The position numbers and the translations under genes are program-made. Of a stretch of 64,000 nucleotides of DNA, positions 45,884 through 54,842 are shown one piece after another. Under the pieces are notes generated by a model. The model did no database searches. It worked only from the letters and a program-made list of their open reading frames with translations, and had not been told where the DNA came from. The stretch is from JAWSVE01 sp050633885 (GTDB taxonomy: Bacteria > Pseudomonadota > Gammaproteobacteria > Pseudomonadales > Cellvibrionaceae): the NCBI GenBank assembly GCA_050633885.1, contig JBOEHK010000002.1, forward strand, positions 855,873 through 919,872, written 5' to 3'. The stretch's first letter is position 1. Each line of letters opens with the position of its first letter.

Positions 45884-45970
45884 CACGACAGTTCATTTTT
45901 ACAAAAGATGTTCTAATCACTTATGATGCATGGCGATATTATTGTTGTGTTTTTTTAGTTGTGTTTCTTT

Positions 45971-45992
45971 CGTTGTTAGATCGTTGTTAGAT
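45971..45992 (+). repeat. Tandem 11-bp repeat
   Basis: CGTTGTTAGAT twice in a row, 17 bp before the LpoP-like start. It may alter the spacing of the leader. Confidence 0.65.
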
Positions 45993-46008
45993 TTTTGTAG
46001 AGTTTTTT

Positions 46009-46419
46009 ATGTTGTCATCTGCCCGTTTTTATTTTTGTTTCGTTTTTATTTTATTGGTAAGTCTTTTAGGTTGTGTGCAGCAATCTTCAATTGAACCGTC
46101 TGAGATTCAAATAGAAGACACCCGTTCTCAAGAAGGACGCCCAAGCTCTTCTCGCGCTGTCGATAACATGATCATGGAGTCCAAGAGGCTGTTAGCCAAT
46201 GGCGAGTGGGAAAGCGCTATTGCGATGGCAGAGCGTGGTATGCGAATTGATAGGCGAGTACCTGAGTTGTATCTTATTTTGGCTGAAGGCTACAAAGGAT
46301 TAAACGATATGACGAGGGCTCAGCAGTTTGCACAGCAAGGGCTTAGATATGTTGGAGAAGAGAATAACCAAGAAGTGGTTGAGAGCTTGAGGCATCTAGA
46401 AGGGTTGAAAACTCAATAG
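46009..46419 (+). CDS. TPR lipoprotein, LpoP-like activator of PBP1B
   Basis: 136 residues. The signal peptide ends in lipobox LLGC. A disordered linker precedes TPR-like repeats (LLANGEWESAIAMAERGMRI, PELYLILAEGYKGLNDMTRA, QFAQQGLRYVG). In Pseudomonas aeruginosa a small TPR lipoprotein, LpoP, is encoded next to ponB/mrcB and activates PBP1B; size, lipobox, TPR and position match here. Assignment is by synteny and architecture. Confidence 0.8.
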   Translation: MLSSARFYFCFVFILLVSLLGCVQQSSIEPSEIQIEDTRSQEGRPSSSRAVDNMIMESKRLLANGEWESAIAMAERGMRIDRRVPELYLILAEGYKGLNDMTRAQQFAQQGLRYVGEENNQEVVESLRHLEGLKTQ

Positions 46420-46865
46420 TCCTTAATCCTTCGATTTGTTCGTTTTTGAACGGGCTAATTGAGTAAAAAAGGGACAGTGTTGGGTCTGGCTCTGGTATGT
46501 CTAGTCGGTTGTTTTATTTCATATTTCTATTTGTCGTGCGGGTCGTAGTTTGGGTTGCAAGCTGGATTGCAGTATAGGCTTACAATGAGTTGTTCTGTCT
46601 ATAAGTGCGCCTAGCGGTCATTCAGCCCCTTGAATCACCCTCTCAGCCACCGTATTTTATGACCTAGTTCTCCTTTAATGCTAGTATTTGACTGTTTTGA
46701 ATCCCCTTAGCTTCAATAATTACAGCGGCTGGGCCATCGCTGAACTATTATTAATCAAACGTGCTAAGTAATAGAAAAAATATGGCAAAGTCCTTCATCA
46801 TTCGTCAAATAGCTTCCTTGATGATGATTTACGAATAGTAATGGTTAACTCTAACTTGGAATATT
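46420..46865. other. 446-bp spacer, no gene seen
   Basis: AT-rich spacer between the LpoP-like gene and the DUF1631 gene. No strong hairpin with T-tail and no coding frame with a ribosome site were seen. The DUF1631 promoter is expected in the last ~150 bp. Confidence 0.5.
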
Positions 46866-49382
46866 ATGAACGATAACCGTCATGACTCTACTAATTCACA
46901 CCTTTCTTCGGTTGGTCAGTATCCAGAAGCGGCTGTGATTGAGCACTTAAAAAGATGCCAGAAAATTGCTGCTGAACACTCAGAAGATATTTTTAAGCAT
47001 TTTGCCGCGGCGTTAGACGCCAAATTATTGGAGTTTTCTGATAGCGCAAAAACAAATCAGGAAGTGAGCCGATTACAAGATACCGTCAGAGAGTTTCGCT
47101 CCAAGAATAAAGAATTGCAGCGTCATTTTATTAATCACTTGGCTGATGGTTTTGTTAAATTTAAATCTAAAAAATTAAATACAAAAACTGGCGAAGATAA
47201 GTATAAAAGCGATATGTTATCGCTGGTCGATAATTCAGATTTAGAAGAAACTATTGCAGTGTCTTCGGTTGTTCATCGTGCTGATGAACATTATGGCGAG
47301 ACTTTGTGGTATTTGAATCAACGCTTTGGTGTTTTGAATGGCGGCGAATCAGTTTCAGAAACAAATAACCCGATTAGCCCTATACAGTTTTGTGAATCCC
47401 TGCGGAAAGCGCTAAAAGTATTATCGGTTGATACTAAAGCCAAAATTATTACTTACAAAGTGTTTGATAAAGAATTTATCAGTCGTATTGGTAGTGTGTT
47501 TGCTGAGTTGAATCAGTATTTTGCAAGAGAAAAAATTCTTCCTAATCTAAGATATGACGCCTCTTTAGCGCGAGCCTCACAAGCAAACGCCAGTGCAGAT
47601 TTATCTCTGCCAAGTTTTGAAGAAGCGGTACAGAGCGATCAAGGTTATGCTCAGCAAGAGACAGAAGTTTCGTTGCCACAATCACACACACAGCAGCCTC
47701 AACCACAGCGATCTCCATTTCAATCACAACCATTACCAGCATCAAATATTGTTGCGACACCAGATTCAAATGCGTCTCCCGGTGAATACCAAGGCGGTCT
47801 TGTAGATGCGATTAAAATTTTACAAAATCATATTAATACTGTGACAGGTGGCGCTCCATCATCTGGGCCGCAAGGTATTGTTCAAAACACAGCTCCTCCA
47901 CCACAATCGTTAAGTAATCCTCAAGTACAGCCAGCTGACAGTGCGGTTGCAAGCGCGGGAGGTGCAGCTGCACCCGGTGGAATGGTGGCTACGGGTTCAG
48001 TTTATTCAAATAATCAATTAGTGTCAGCGCTGCAAAATTTGCAAACGCAAGCATTTACCTCAACAGCGGGCTTAGTGGATACGCCTACAGGTGAGATGCA
48101 AGCTATTACGCCTCAAACAATTGAGGCAGTGAATCAAAATCTTGTTAATCAGTTACAAGAAGAAGCAGAAGACGGAAAAGTTGATGAAGTGGATATGCAC
48201 ACCATTGAATTGGTGGGTATGTTGTTTGAGTACATGCTGTCTGATGACCATCTTCCCGATTCAATTAAAGCAATTTTAAGCTATTTGCATACGCCATTCT
48301 TAAAAGTAGCTTTTTTAGATAAAACTTTTTTTGAGAAAACTGAACATCCTGCACGTTTGTTATTAAACGCTCTTGCCGAGGCTGGCACCAAGTGGGTGAG
48401 TAATGATGGCACGTCGCAATATGAAATTTATACGAAAGTTAAACAAGTTGTTTCAAAAGTTTTAGAAGATTTTGATAAAGATGTCCGCTTGTTTGCGGAA
48501 TTACTTTTAGAGTTTAGTTCTTATGTTAAGAAAATTTCTCGTCGCCAAGACCTTATGGAAAAACGGGCGATGGAGAAAGTTCAAGGAGAAGAAAAACTCC
48601 GTGAAGTAAAAATGCGAGTTAACAAAGAAGTGCGCTCACGAACCGACGGCAAAGAATTACCATCAGCTGTTCTGCTTCTCTTGTTGCAACCTTGGTCAGA
48701 TTATCTGGCATTTTTATTATTACGTTATGGTGATCAATCAGAGCTGTGGGGGAAAGCAATTAGTGCCGTTGATGATTTGTTGTGGAGTATTCAGGCTAAG
48801 ACTGACCCCGCTGAAAAAGCTCGCCATGAAGATTTATTGGATGATTTGCTCGATACGATTGATAGCGGTTTTGAAACTATCGGCTATGATCAAGCTAAGG
48901 GTAAAAAATTAGTAGAAGCCATAGTTTCATTACAGCAAATGGCTTTACAGAGCCAAGAAATAGAAGTTGCACCAGAACCAGAACGCGAAAAACTGGAGTC
49001 TATGGCCGCAGAGAAAGCAGGGCATACAGATGAACTGCTAGAAGATGCGACACCAGAAGAAGCGAAGATGGTTGAAAACTTGAAGATGATTGAGTTTGGA
49101 ACATGGTTTGAATTTGAAGGTGGAAAGCGCTTAAAGGTGGCTTGGTATAACTCTAAAACAATGCACTACATGCTTGTCGATCAAATGGGAAAAAAAGTGG
49201 CGATGCAATCGGGATTAGAGTTGGCTAGAGGTATGTTGTCTGGTGAAACAAAAGTGATTGCTGGAAGTTCGAAACCATTCTTTGAGCGTGCATTAGAAAA
49301 TATTTTCCAAAACCTCAATGCAAAAGCTGAAGCGTTAAGCGCTGACGACTCAGAGTTAGAGGAAACACAGATAGAGGATTAA
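46866..49382 (+). CDS. DUF1631-family protein
   Basis: 838 residues, cytoplasmic, no signal. The N-terminal helical region has FAAALDAKLLEFSDSAK. A long Gln/Pro/Ser/Ala-rich disordered section lies at about residues 260-370. Then the conserved DUF1631 core: TIELVGMLFEYMLSDDHLPD, IKAILSYLHTPFLKVAFLD, HPARLLLNALAEAGTKW and LLLQPWSDYLAFLLLRYG. A C-terminal region follows with FGTWFEFEGGKRLKVAWYN, which resembles a PilZ-like fold. Found widely in Pseudomonas-type bacteria; function not established. It is followed by a PilZ gene after 3 bp. Confidence 0.88.
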   Translation: MNDNRHDSTNSHLSSVGQYPEAAVIEHLKRCQKIAAEHSEDIFKHFAAALDAKLLEFSDSAKTNQEVSRLQDTVREFRSKNKELQRHFINHLADGFVKFKSKKLNTKTGEDKYKSDMLSLVDNSDLEETIAVSSVVHRADEHYGETLWYLNQRFGVLNGGESVSETNNPISPIQFCESLRKALKVLSVDTKAKIITYKVFDKEFISRIGSVFAELNQYFAREKILPNLRYDASLARASQANASADLSLPSFEEAVQSDQGYAQQETEVSLPQSHTQQPQPQRSPFQSQPLPASNIVATPDSNASPGEYQGGLVDAIKILQNHINTVTGGAPSSGPQGIVQNTAPPPQSLSNPQVQPADSAVASAGGAAAPGGMVATGSVYSNNQLVSALQNLQTQAFTSTAGLVDTPTGEMQAITPQTIEAVNQNLVNQLQEEAEDGKVDEVDMHTIELVGMLFEYMLSDDHLPDSIKAILSYLHTPFLKVAFLDKTFFEKTEHPARLLLNALAEAGTKWVSNDGTSQYEIYTKVKQVVSKVLEDFDKDVRLFAELLLEFSSYVKKISRRQDLMEKRAMEKVQGEEKLREVKMRVNKEVRSRTDGKELPSAVLLLLLQPWSDYLAFLLLRYGDQSELWGKAISAVDDLLWSIQAKTDPAEKARHEDLLDDLLDTIDSGFETIGYDQAKGKKLVEAIVSLQQMALQSQEIEVAPEPEREKLESMAAEKAGHTDELLEDATPEEAKMVENLKMIEFGTWFEFEGGKRLKVAWYNSKTMHYMLVDQMGKKVAMQSGLELARGMLSGETKVIAGSSKPFFERALENIFQNLNAKAEALSADDSELEETQIED

Positions 49383-49385
49383 AAT

Positions 49386-49742
49386 ATGCAAGATTCAAGC
49401 TCGCCATCCAATAAACGAACCTTGCGACGGAATTATTTGTCGGACCCCATTAATGTGTATGACCGACCTAGCCAGTCTTTTTTAGGTCGGCTTGTGAATA
49501 TACATTCGGAAGGTCTTCTGATTATGGGAAATTATCCCTTTGAAGAGGGGCGAGTCTATGAAATAGAACTGAATTTACCTGAGGCCGTTAACAGTAAAAC
49601 AAAAATATCTTTAGGTATTGATTGTTTGTGGACTCAAACAGAAGACGGTAATGTCGCTTATTGGGCGGGCTGTAGAATTATTGATATTTCTGATGATACT
49701 ATCGCCGACCTTGATGTGTTAATTGAGAAGTTTGGGGAGTAA
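49386..49742 (+). CDS. PilZ-domain protein
   Basis: 118 residues, only 3 bp after the DUF1631 stop, hence co-translated. PilZ pattern: RRNYLSDPINVYDRP (RxxxR-like start), LGRLVNIHSEGLLIMG (the D/NxSxxG motif here as NIHSEG) and CLWTQTEDGNVAYWAGCRII. The canonical RxxxR may be degenerate, so cyclic-di-GMP binding is uncertain. The pairing suggests the two proteins act together. Confidence 0.82.
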   Translation: MQDSSSPSNKRTLRRNYLSDPINVYDRPSQSFLGRLVNIHSEGLLIMGNYPFEEGRVYEIELNLPEAVNSKTKISLGIDCLWTQTEDGNVAYWAGCRIIDISDDTIADLDVLIEKFGE

Positions 49743-49781
49743 ACCAAACTTTTGCAATAAGACGTCCCGCAGAGTTGTTTG

Positions 49782-50969
49782 CTAATTATTTTTTTTGAGT
49801 AATTCTCTTATTGAATGCGCCAGTCGTTTTATCCCTATCTCTATGGTTTCTTCATCTACGCATGAATAATTCAATCGCAATGTGTTCACGCCGGTCTTAT
49901 TAATATAGAACGGGTCTCCCGGTACAAATAACACTTTTTCTTTGGCGGCTAATTGAAATAGATCTAGCGCGCTTATATTTTTTGGCAGTGTTGCCCATAA
50001 AAACATGCCACCTTCCGGTCTTGTAAAGCTCACTTCTTTTGGAAAATATTTTTCTAAACATTGGATCATGGTATTTTTTTGATTGCCATAGGATTTGATG
50101 ATTGTTTCTATGTGCTTGTTTAGATCGCAATCCGTTAAATATTGATGAATGATGCATTGGCTTAATTGATTGGTGTGTAGATCTGAAGCTTGCTTTGCGA
50201 TGATGAGCTTTTCCATTAAGTCATCAGGGGCAACGATCCAGCCAATACGAAAGCCGGGTACTACTGTTTTAGAAAAAGAGCCTAATAAAATTGTGTTGTC
50301 AGGCATCAAGGCTTTAAAGGATGTTTGAGTGTCACCTTCAAAACGTAAATCTCCGTAAGGATTGTCTTCAATTAAAAAGCAATCGGTTCCTTTAACTGTG
50401 TCTGCGATTAACTGTCGATTTGCATTGGGATAAGTGATTCCTGAGGGATTTTGAAAGTTTGGAACGGTATAAATTAATTTTGGTTGCTCGTGAGCCACCG
50501 CATATTTTAGCTTGTCGAGATCCATACCTTCAGCGTTAACAGGAATTGGTAGAAATCTTGGGCGATATAATGAGAACGCTTGAATGGCGCCCAAATAACC
50601 CGGCTCTTCAATAATTAATCCATCGTTATCATTGATTAAAGTTTTTCCTAGTAAATCTAGGCCTTGCTGAGAACCGCTGGTAATTAAAATCGATTCTACC
50701 GGTATTGATAGACCTTGTTGTGCATATTGTTGGGCGATGTATTCTCTTAAGGGTAAGTAGCCTTCGGAATTACTGTATTGCAAAACATCTTTGCCAATGG
50801 TTTCGAAGACTTTGTTTGTCGCATCTTGAATTCCGTCAATAGGAAATAATTCTCGATTAGGCAGCCCACCAGCAAAAGAAATTGTTCCCGGTTGTAGAGC
50901 GTCTTTCAGAATTTCCCGAATAAATGATCGGGGTACATCGGTTACTCTGTCGGCAAATAGTTTATTCAT
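49782..50969 (-). CDS. PLP-dependent aminotransferase, LysN/2-aminoadipate (class I) type
   Basis: 395 residues. Fold-type I features: TISFAGGLPNRELFPIDGI, QYSNSEGYLPLREYIAQQYA, ILITSGSQQGLDLLGKTLI, VPNFQNPSGITY, LIEDNPYGDLRF and the PLP lysine in LLGSFSKTVVPGFRIGW. It matches the MocR-like/ARO8 branch without a DNA-binding domain, enzymes that transfer amino groups on aromatic or 2-aminoadipate substrates. It lies 51 bp downstream of hemL on the same strand. Confidence 0.87.
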   Translation of the reverse strand: MNKLFADRVTDVPRSFIREILKDALQPGTISFAGGLPNRELFPIDGIQDATNKVFETIGKDVLQYSNSEGYLPLREYIAQQYAQQGLSIPVESILITSGSQQGLDLLGKTLINDNDGLIIEEPGYLGAIQAFSLYRPRFLPIPVNAEGMDLDKLKYAVAHEQPKLIYTVPNFQNPSGITYPNANRQLIADTVKGTDCFLIEDNPYGDLRFEGDTQTSFKALMPDNTILLGSFSKTVVPGFRIGWIVAPDDLMEKLIIAKQASDLHTNQLSQCIIHQYLTDCDLNKHIETIIKSYGNQKNTMIQCLEKYFPKEVSFTRPEGGMFLWATLPKNISALDLFQLAAKEKVLFVPGDPFYINKTGVNTLRLNYSCVDEETIEIGIKRLAHSIRELLKKNN

Positions 50970-51020
50970 ATTTTTATTTTTAATTTTTTTTTCAGTTTAA
51001 AATTTTCATTGAAGAAAATA

Positions 51021-52304
51021 TTATCGCAAAGCGGCAAACGATTTTTTTGCAGCATCAAGCGTTTTTTGAATATCAATGTCAGAGTGAGCCTTTGACATGA
51101 ATCCTGCTTCATAGGAGGCGGGAGCTAGGTTTACACCGTTATCAAGCATGAGGTGGAAAAATTGATTAAAGCGTTCGGTGTTACCGTTGATGACTTGGTC
51201 GTAGCGAGTCACTTTTTTCTCGTCGGTAAAAAATATTCCAAACATTGTACCAACATGGTTGGTTGTAAAAGGTATCCCCGCTTCGTCTGCAAGCTGTTGC
51301 ATTCCGTTCATCAGTTTTTCTGTCGCGGCAAAAATAGATTTGTAAAAGTTGGGTGCTGATATTAGTTCAAGATTTTTTAAACCTGCACGCATGGCGATGG
51401 GATTTCCCGAGAGAGTACCTGCTTGGTAAATGGGACCCAAAGGCGCAATCTGTTCCATGATTTCTTTTTTTCCACCGAAAGCACCAACGGGCATTCCGCC
51501 ACCGATTACTTTTCCTAATGTGGTAATGTCTGGTTCGATATTGTAATGCCCTTGTGCTCCATCTAGAGCGACACGAAACCCTGTCATTACTTCATCAAAA
51601 ATTAACAAAGCACCAGATTTTGTACATTCTTCGCGAAGGGCTTCTAGAAAGCCAGGTACTGGTGGAATGCAATTCATGTTGCCTGCAACTGGCTCAACAA
51701 TGATACAAGCGACTTCGTCACCATATTTTTTAAACGCTTCTTTGGCTTCTTCAATGTTGTTGTAAGACAAAGTGATAGTATGTTGTGTTAGCGAGGAGGG
51801 AACACCGGGAGAGCTAGGAACGCCGAGTGTTAGCGCACCAGAGCCTGCTTTGACTAATAATGAGTCGGAGTGACCGTGATAACAACCCTCAAATTTTATG
51901 ATTTTATCTCGTCCCGTATAGCCTCTTGCTAAACGAATTGCACTCATGGTTGCTTCCGTTCCTGAACTTACAAATCGAATTAAATCCATACTGGTATAAA
52001 TAGAGCAAATTTTTTCGGCTAGTTCAGTTTCTAGTGCTGTGGGTGCTCCAAAGCTTAATCCAAAATCCATTTGATCTTTGACGACTTGAATGACGTCGGG
52101 GTGAGCGTGTCCTAAAATCATGGGGCCCCAAGATTGAACGTAATCAATGTAGCGGCGATCATCTTCATCGAAAATGTATGCGCCTTTTGCAGATTTAATA
52201 AACAAAGGCGTTCCGCCAACGGCTTTAAATGCGCGAACAGGCGAGTTAACGCCACCTGGAATAATATGTTGTGCTTTTGCAAAAAGTTCTTCTGAATGAG
52301 TCAT
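51021..52304 (-). CDS. hemL: Glutamate-1-semialdehyde 2,1-aminomutase
   Basis: 427 residues, the standard length. Motifs: IPGGVNSPVRAFKAVGGTP, SGTEATMSAIRLARGYTGRD, FEGCYHGHSDSLLVKAGSGA, LIFDEVMTGFRVALDGAQ and the PLP-lysine region TTLGKVIGGGMPVGAFGG. It converts glutamate-1-semialdehyde to 5-aminolevulinate in the C5 haem pathway. The thiE gene is upstream on the same strand, a common arrangement in Pseudomonas relatives (thiD-thiE-hemL). Confidence 0.97.
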   Translation of the reverse strand: MTHSEELFAKAQHIIPGGVNSPVRAFKAVGGTPLFIKSAKGAYIFDEDDRRYIDYVQSWGPMILGHAHPDVIQVVKDQMDFGLSFGAPTALETELAEKICSIYTSMDLIRFVSSGTEATMSAIRLARGYTGRDKIIKFEGCYHGHSDSLLVKAGSGALTLGVPSSPGVPSSLTQHTITLSYNNIEEAKEAFKKYGDEVACIIVEPVAGNMNCIPPVPGFLEALREECTKSGALLIFDEVMTGFRVALDGAQGHYNIEPDITTLGKVIGGGMPVGAFGGKKEIMEQIAPLGPIYQAGTLSGNPIAMRAGLKNLELISAPNFYKSIFAATEKLMNGMQQLADEAGIPFTTNHVGTMFGIFFTDEKKVTRYDQVINGNTERFNQFFHLMLDNGVNLAPASYEAGFMSKAHSDIDIQKTLDAAKKSFAALR

Positions 52305-52380
52305 GAAAATTCTCTGGACGTGTTAAAAATGATTCAAAAAATAAGGGTAATAATTCATTGAGTGTGTGCTTTATCTCTTA

Positions 52381-53028
52381 TCATCTCTCATTAAACAAAG
52401 ATTGATATAAGCGTGTTTGTTTTTCAATTGTTCGGTTATGGCTTGCGCTTGGTAATACGCATCTAGAAAATAGATCGTTGCTAATAGCAATGCTATCTAC
52501 ACCTGCGGCAATAAGCTGGGAAGCATTATCGTCGTTGATGCCTCCAATGGCTACAATGGGCTTGTTCAGTATTTTTTTAGCTTCAGCAATCAGAGAAATT
52601 GGAGCTGGTAATGCTGCTGGTTTTGTCTGTGAAGGAAAAAAACGTCCGAAAGCAACGTAAGATGCTCCTGCTTTTATTGCATCTTGTGCCAGAGATAGCG
52701 AATCATGACAAGTTGACCCAATAATTGCTTGAGAGCCTAAAGCTTTTCTCGCTTTTTCAATAGTCTCATCATCCTGTCCAAGATGAACGCCGTCGGCTCT
52801 AATAATTTCAGCCAGTTCTATTGAATCATTGATAATGAGGCGAGCGTTATAGCGATCGCAGAGAGTTCGAAGTAACTTCCCTTGTTGGATTTTGTCAGCA
52901 AAATCTAGATGTTTGTTTCTGTATTGTAATAGAGAGCAACCACCCTCTAGAGTAGCTTCGGCTTTAGCCGCGAAGCTTTCTCCTTGCATACATTCTTCGT
53001 TAGTAATGGCGTATAAACCGGTGATCAC
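52381..53028 (-). CDS. thiE: Thiamine-phosphate synthase
   Basis: 215 residues, TIM barrel. Signatures: GCSLLQYRNKHLDFADK, ARLIINDSIELAEIIRADGV, HLGQDDETIEKARKALG, IIGSTCHDSLSLAQDAI, ASYVAFGRFFPSQTKP and IVAIGGINDDNASQLIAAG. It joins hydroxymethylpyrimidine-PP and thiazole-P to thiamine phosphate. The usual FGPxFP is FGRFFP here. It lies between thiD and hemL on the same strand. Confidence 0.95.
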   Translation of the reverse strand: MITGLYAITNEECMQGESFAAKAEATLEGGCSLLQYRNKHLDFADKIQQGKLLRTLCDRYNARLIINDSIELAEIIRADGVHLGQDDETIEKARKALGSQAIIGSTCHDSLSLAQDAIKAGASYVAFGRFFPSQTKPAALPAPISLIAEAKKILNKPIVAIGGINDDNASQLIAAGVDSIAISNDLFSRCVLPSASHNRTIEKQTRLYQSLFNER

Positions 53029-53245
53029 AAGTCGTTAATCTATTAAAAATAAAAAGTATTAAAAATACGGTTAGGATTCTGTAAAAGTTCACAGTGAGTA
53101 AATAGAAGCTATGGATTGTATCATGAGTCTTGGGCGGGACAGTTAATTCTTGATAGCGAATTAAGTGGGATTTTGCTTTAGGTAATAGGAATGAATAGCG
53201 AATTTGGAAGGAGCGGAAATAACGACGCTGTCTTCCACTCTTTTT

Positions 53246-54073
53246 TTAGGAGATATTTCGCTTTTGTCCTTGCGAGGCTTTGTTGGCCCAATGCATACGA
53301 TTGGGTATTTGCCGTCCCATACCAAGTCTGCGAGAAGCGGCCAGTGCTTCCCAGGTGAATTGTTGGGCTTGCTGCACGGCTTCTTCTACTCGAATTCCAT
53401 GAGCAAGATAGGAAGAAATACTGGCTGATAATGTCGCGCCAGCTCCATGGCTCAGCATTTTTAAGCGTGGCCAATCATAATGTTTGACGACACGTCTATT
53501 TGCATAAAGTGTGTTGCCGTAGTTGTCGGCTGTTCGAACAGAGCCACTAACCATGACGTAATCACAACCCGTTTCTAAAATTTCATGAGCGCAGGCATCT
53601 ACGGTGTCAGCTTGTCGGGCGAATTGTTGTGCTTCTACGCTATCGGGAGTAGCGATGGTTGTCATTGGCAGTAAAAGCGCTTGAGTTGCTCGAATGATTC
53701 CTGGTGTATTGAACAATTCGTTACTGAATTCTGCGATCACTGGGTCGAGGATGACAGGAATGTCGGGATAATCACAGAGAATGGCGTGTATAGCCTCAAC
53801 GTTTTCTACGGTTGCCATCATACCAATCTTAATCGCTCTGACAGGCATGTCTTCGAGGATGGCTCTGGTCTGCTCAATCAGAAAACCAGTTTCTGTAGCA
53901 ATAATATCTTTGAGTGACTGTGTGTCTTTAGCGCAGACAGCGGTAATAATGGGTGTGCAATGGCATCCCAAACTGGAAGCGGTTTCTATGTCGGCCTGAA
54001 TGCCAGAACTACCGGTAGGATCATGGCTAGATAAGCTAATGATGACTGGGGTTTGGTCGGCATAGTGGTTCAT
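53246..54073 (-). CDS. thiD: Hydroxymethylpyrimidine/phosphomethylpyrimidine kinase, atypical active site
   Basis: 275 residues of the ThiD/PfkB type: SLSSHDPTGSSGIQADIETA, IITAVCAKDTQSLKDI, AIKIGMMATVENVEAI, VILDPVIAEFS and the anion-hole loop MLSHGAGATLSASISSYLAHG. In most ThiD proteins this loop reads HGTGCTLS with a catalytic Cys; here the position is Ala. The start GxDSDPSGGAG is also altered (SSHDPTGSSG). It is well conserved elsewhere and next to thiE, so it is still likely to be ThiD, perhaps with lower kinase activity or relying on another copy. Confidence 0.85.
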   Translation of the reverse strand: MNHYADQTPVIISLSSHDPTGSSGIQADIETASSLGCHCTPIITAVCAKDTQSLKDIIATETGFLIEQTRAILEDMPVRAIKIGMMATVENVEAIHAILCDYPDIPVILDPVIAEFSNELFNTPGIIRATQALLLPMTTIATPDSVEAQQFARQADTVDACAHEILETGCDYVMVSGSVRTADNYGNTLYANRRVVKHYDWPRLKMLSHGAGATLSASISSYLAHGIRVEEAVQQAQQFTWEALAASRRLGMGRQIPNRMHWANKASQGQKRNIS

Positions 54074-54331
54074 ACAGTGACTTCTCTTTGTTGCTTTCCT
54101 GTTGTTTTTTATTTATTGCTAATTGAGCTTTCTTTTGACTGCGTTATTCGACTTTGGATGGTAGAGCTTGGCATATTATTTAAATAGCAAAGATTAGCCT
54201 AACCGAAAAGAAATAGGTTTCTTGAGTCTAACACAGCATTCAGATTTTGCCGGTCGAATAGGCAATTAAATTAAAAAAAGAGGGGGTCAACAGTTCACAG
54301 GTTCTTGTCGTCGCCTTAATAGCGTTGGTGG

Positions 54332-54751
54332 TTAAAACGGCTGCACTTCGACTAATATGATGGCGCCTAACAAAAGAAAAACAGGCAATTCATTAAAGAC
54401 TCTATACCAGATGTGTGTACGAATCGTCCCGCCGTTAGCAAGTTGATAAGTGATGCGTGCGCAAACAATATGGTAAATGATAAGGATCACAACTAACGCA
54501 AGTTTGGCGTGAAACCAACCAGCACTCATGTAGTATTCAGGGTTGTAGGCCGTTAACCAAATGCCAAAAACGATGGTTAGGATTGGCCAAGGAATCGAGA
54601 AACGTAATAGTTTCCGCTGCATTTGGTTGAGATGGTTTCGCGTTTCATCATTGTTTGCGATTGCAAAATTTACAAACAGTCGTGGCAAATAAAAAATACA
54701 AGCAAACCAGCAGACTACAAAAAAAATGTGAAAAGTTTTTACCCAAAGCAT
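54332..54751 (-). CDS. hemJ: HemJ-family protoporphyrinogen IX oxidase
   Basis: 139 residues with four transmembrane helices. The family start MLWVKTFHIFFVVCWFACIF and YLPRLFVNFA are clear, as are MQRKLLRFSIPWPILTIVFG, GWFHAKLALVVILIIYHIVC and the end RVFNELPVFLLLGAIILVEV. HemJ oxidises protoporphyrinogen IX to protoporphyrin IX at the inner membrane in bacteria lacking HemG/HemY. Its place 2 kb from hemL supports the haem role. Confidence 0.9.
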   Translation of the reverse strand: MLWVKTFHIFFVVCWFACIFYLPRLFVNFAIANNDETRNHLNQMQRKLLRFSIPWPILTIVFGIWLTAYNPEYYMSAGWFHAKLALVVILIIYHIVCARITYQLANGGTIRTHIWYRVFNELPVFLLLGAIILVEVQPF

Positions 54752-54842
54752 GGTGTTACCTTTTTTTAAACGTTAAAAATTATTATTTAGAAATAACAAC
54801 TCGATTAATGAAGCGCTTAAAATTAGACAGCGATAAAAGTCT

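Noticed and set aside
53178..53474. A 98-codon minus-strand frame overlapping the 3' end of thiD
   Set aside because: Different frame from thiD, low-complexity composition and no ribosome site; a mirror effect of the real gene.
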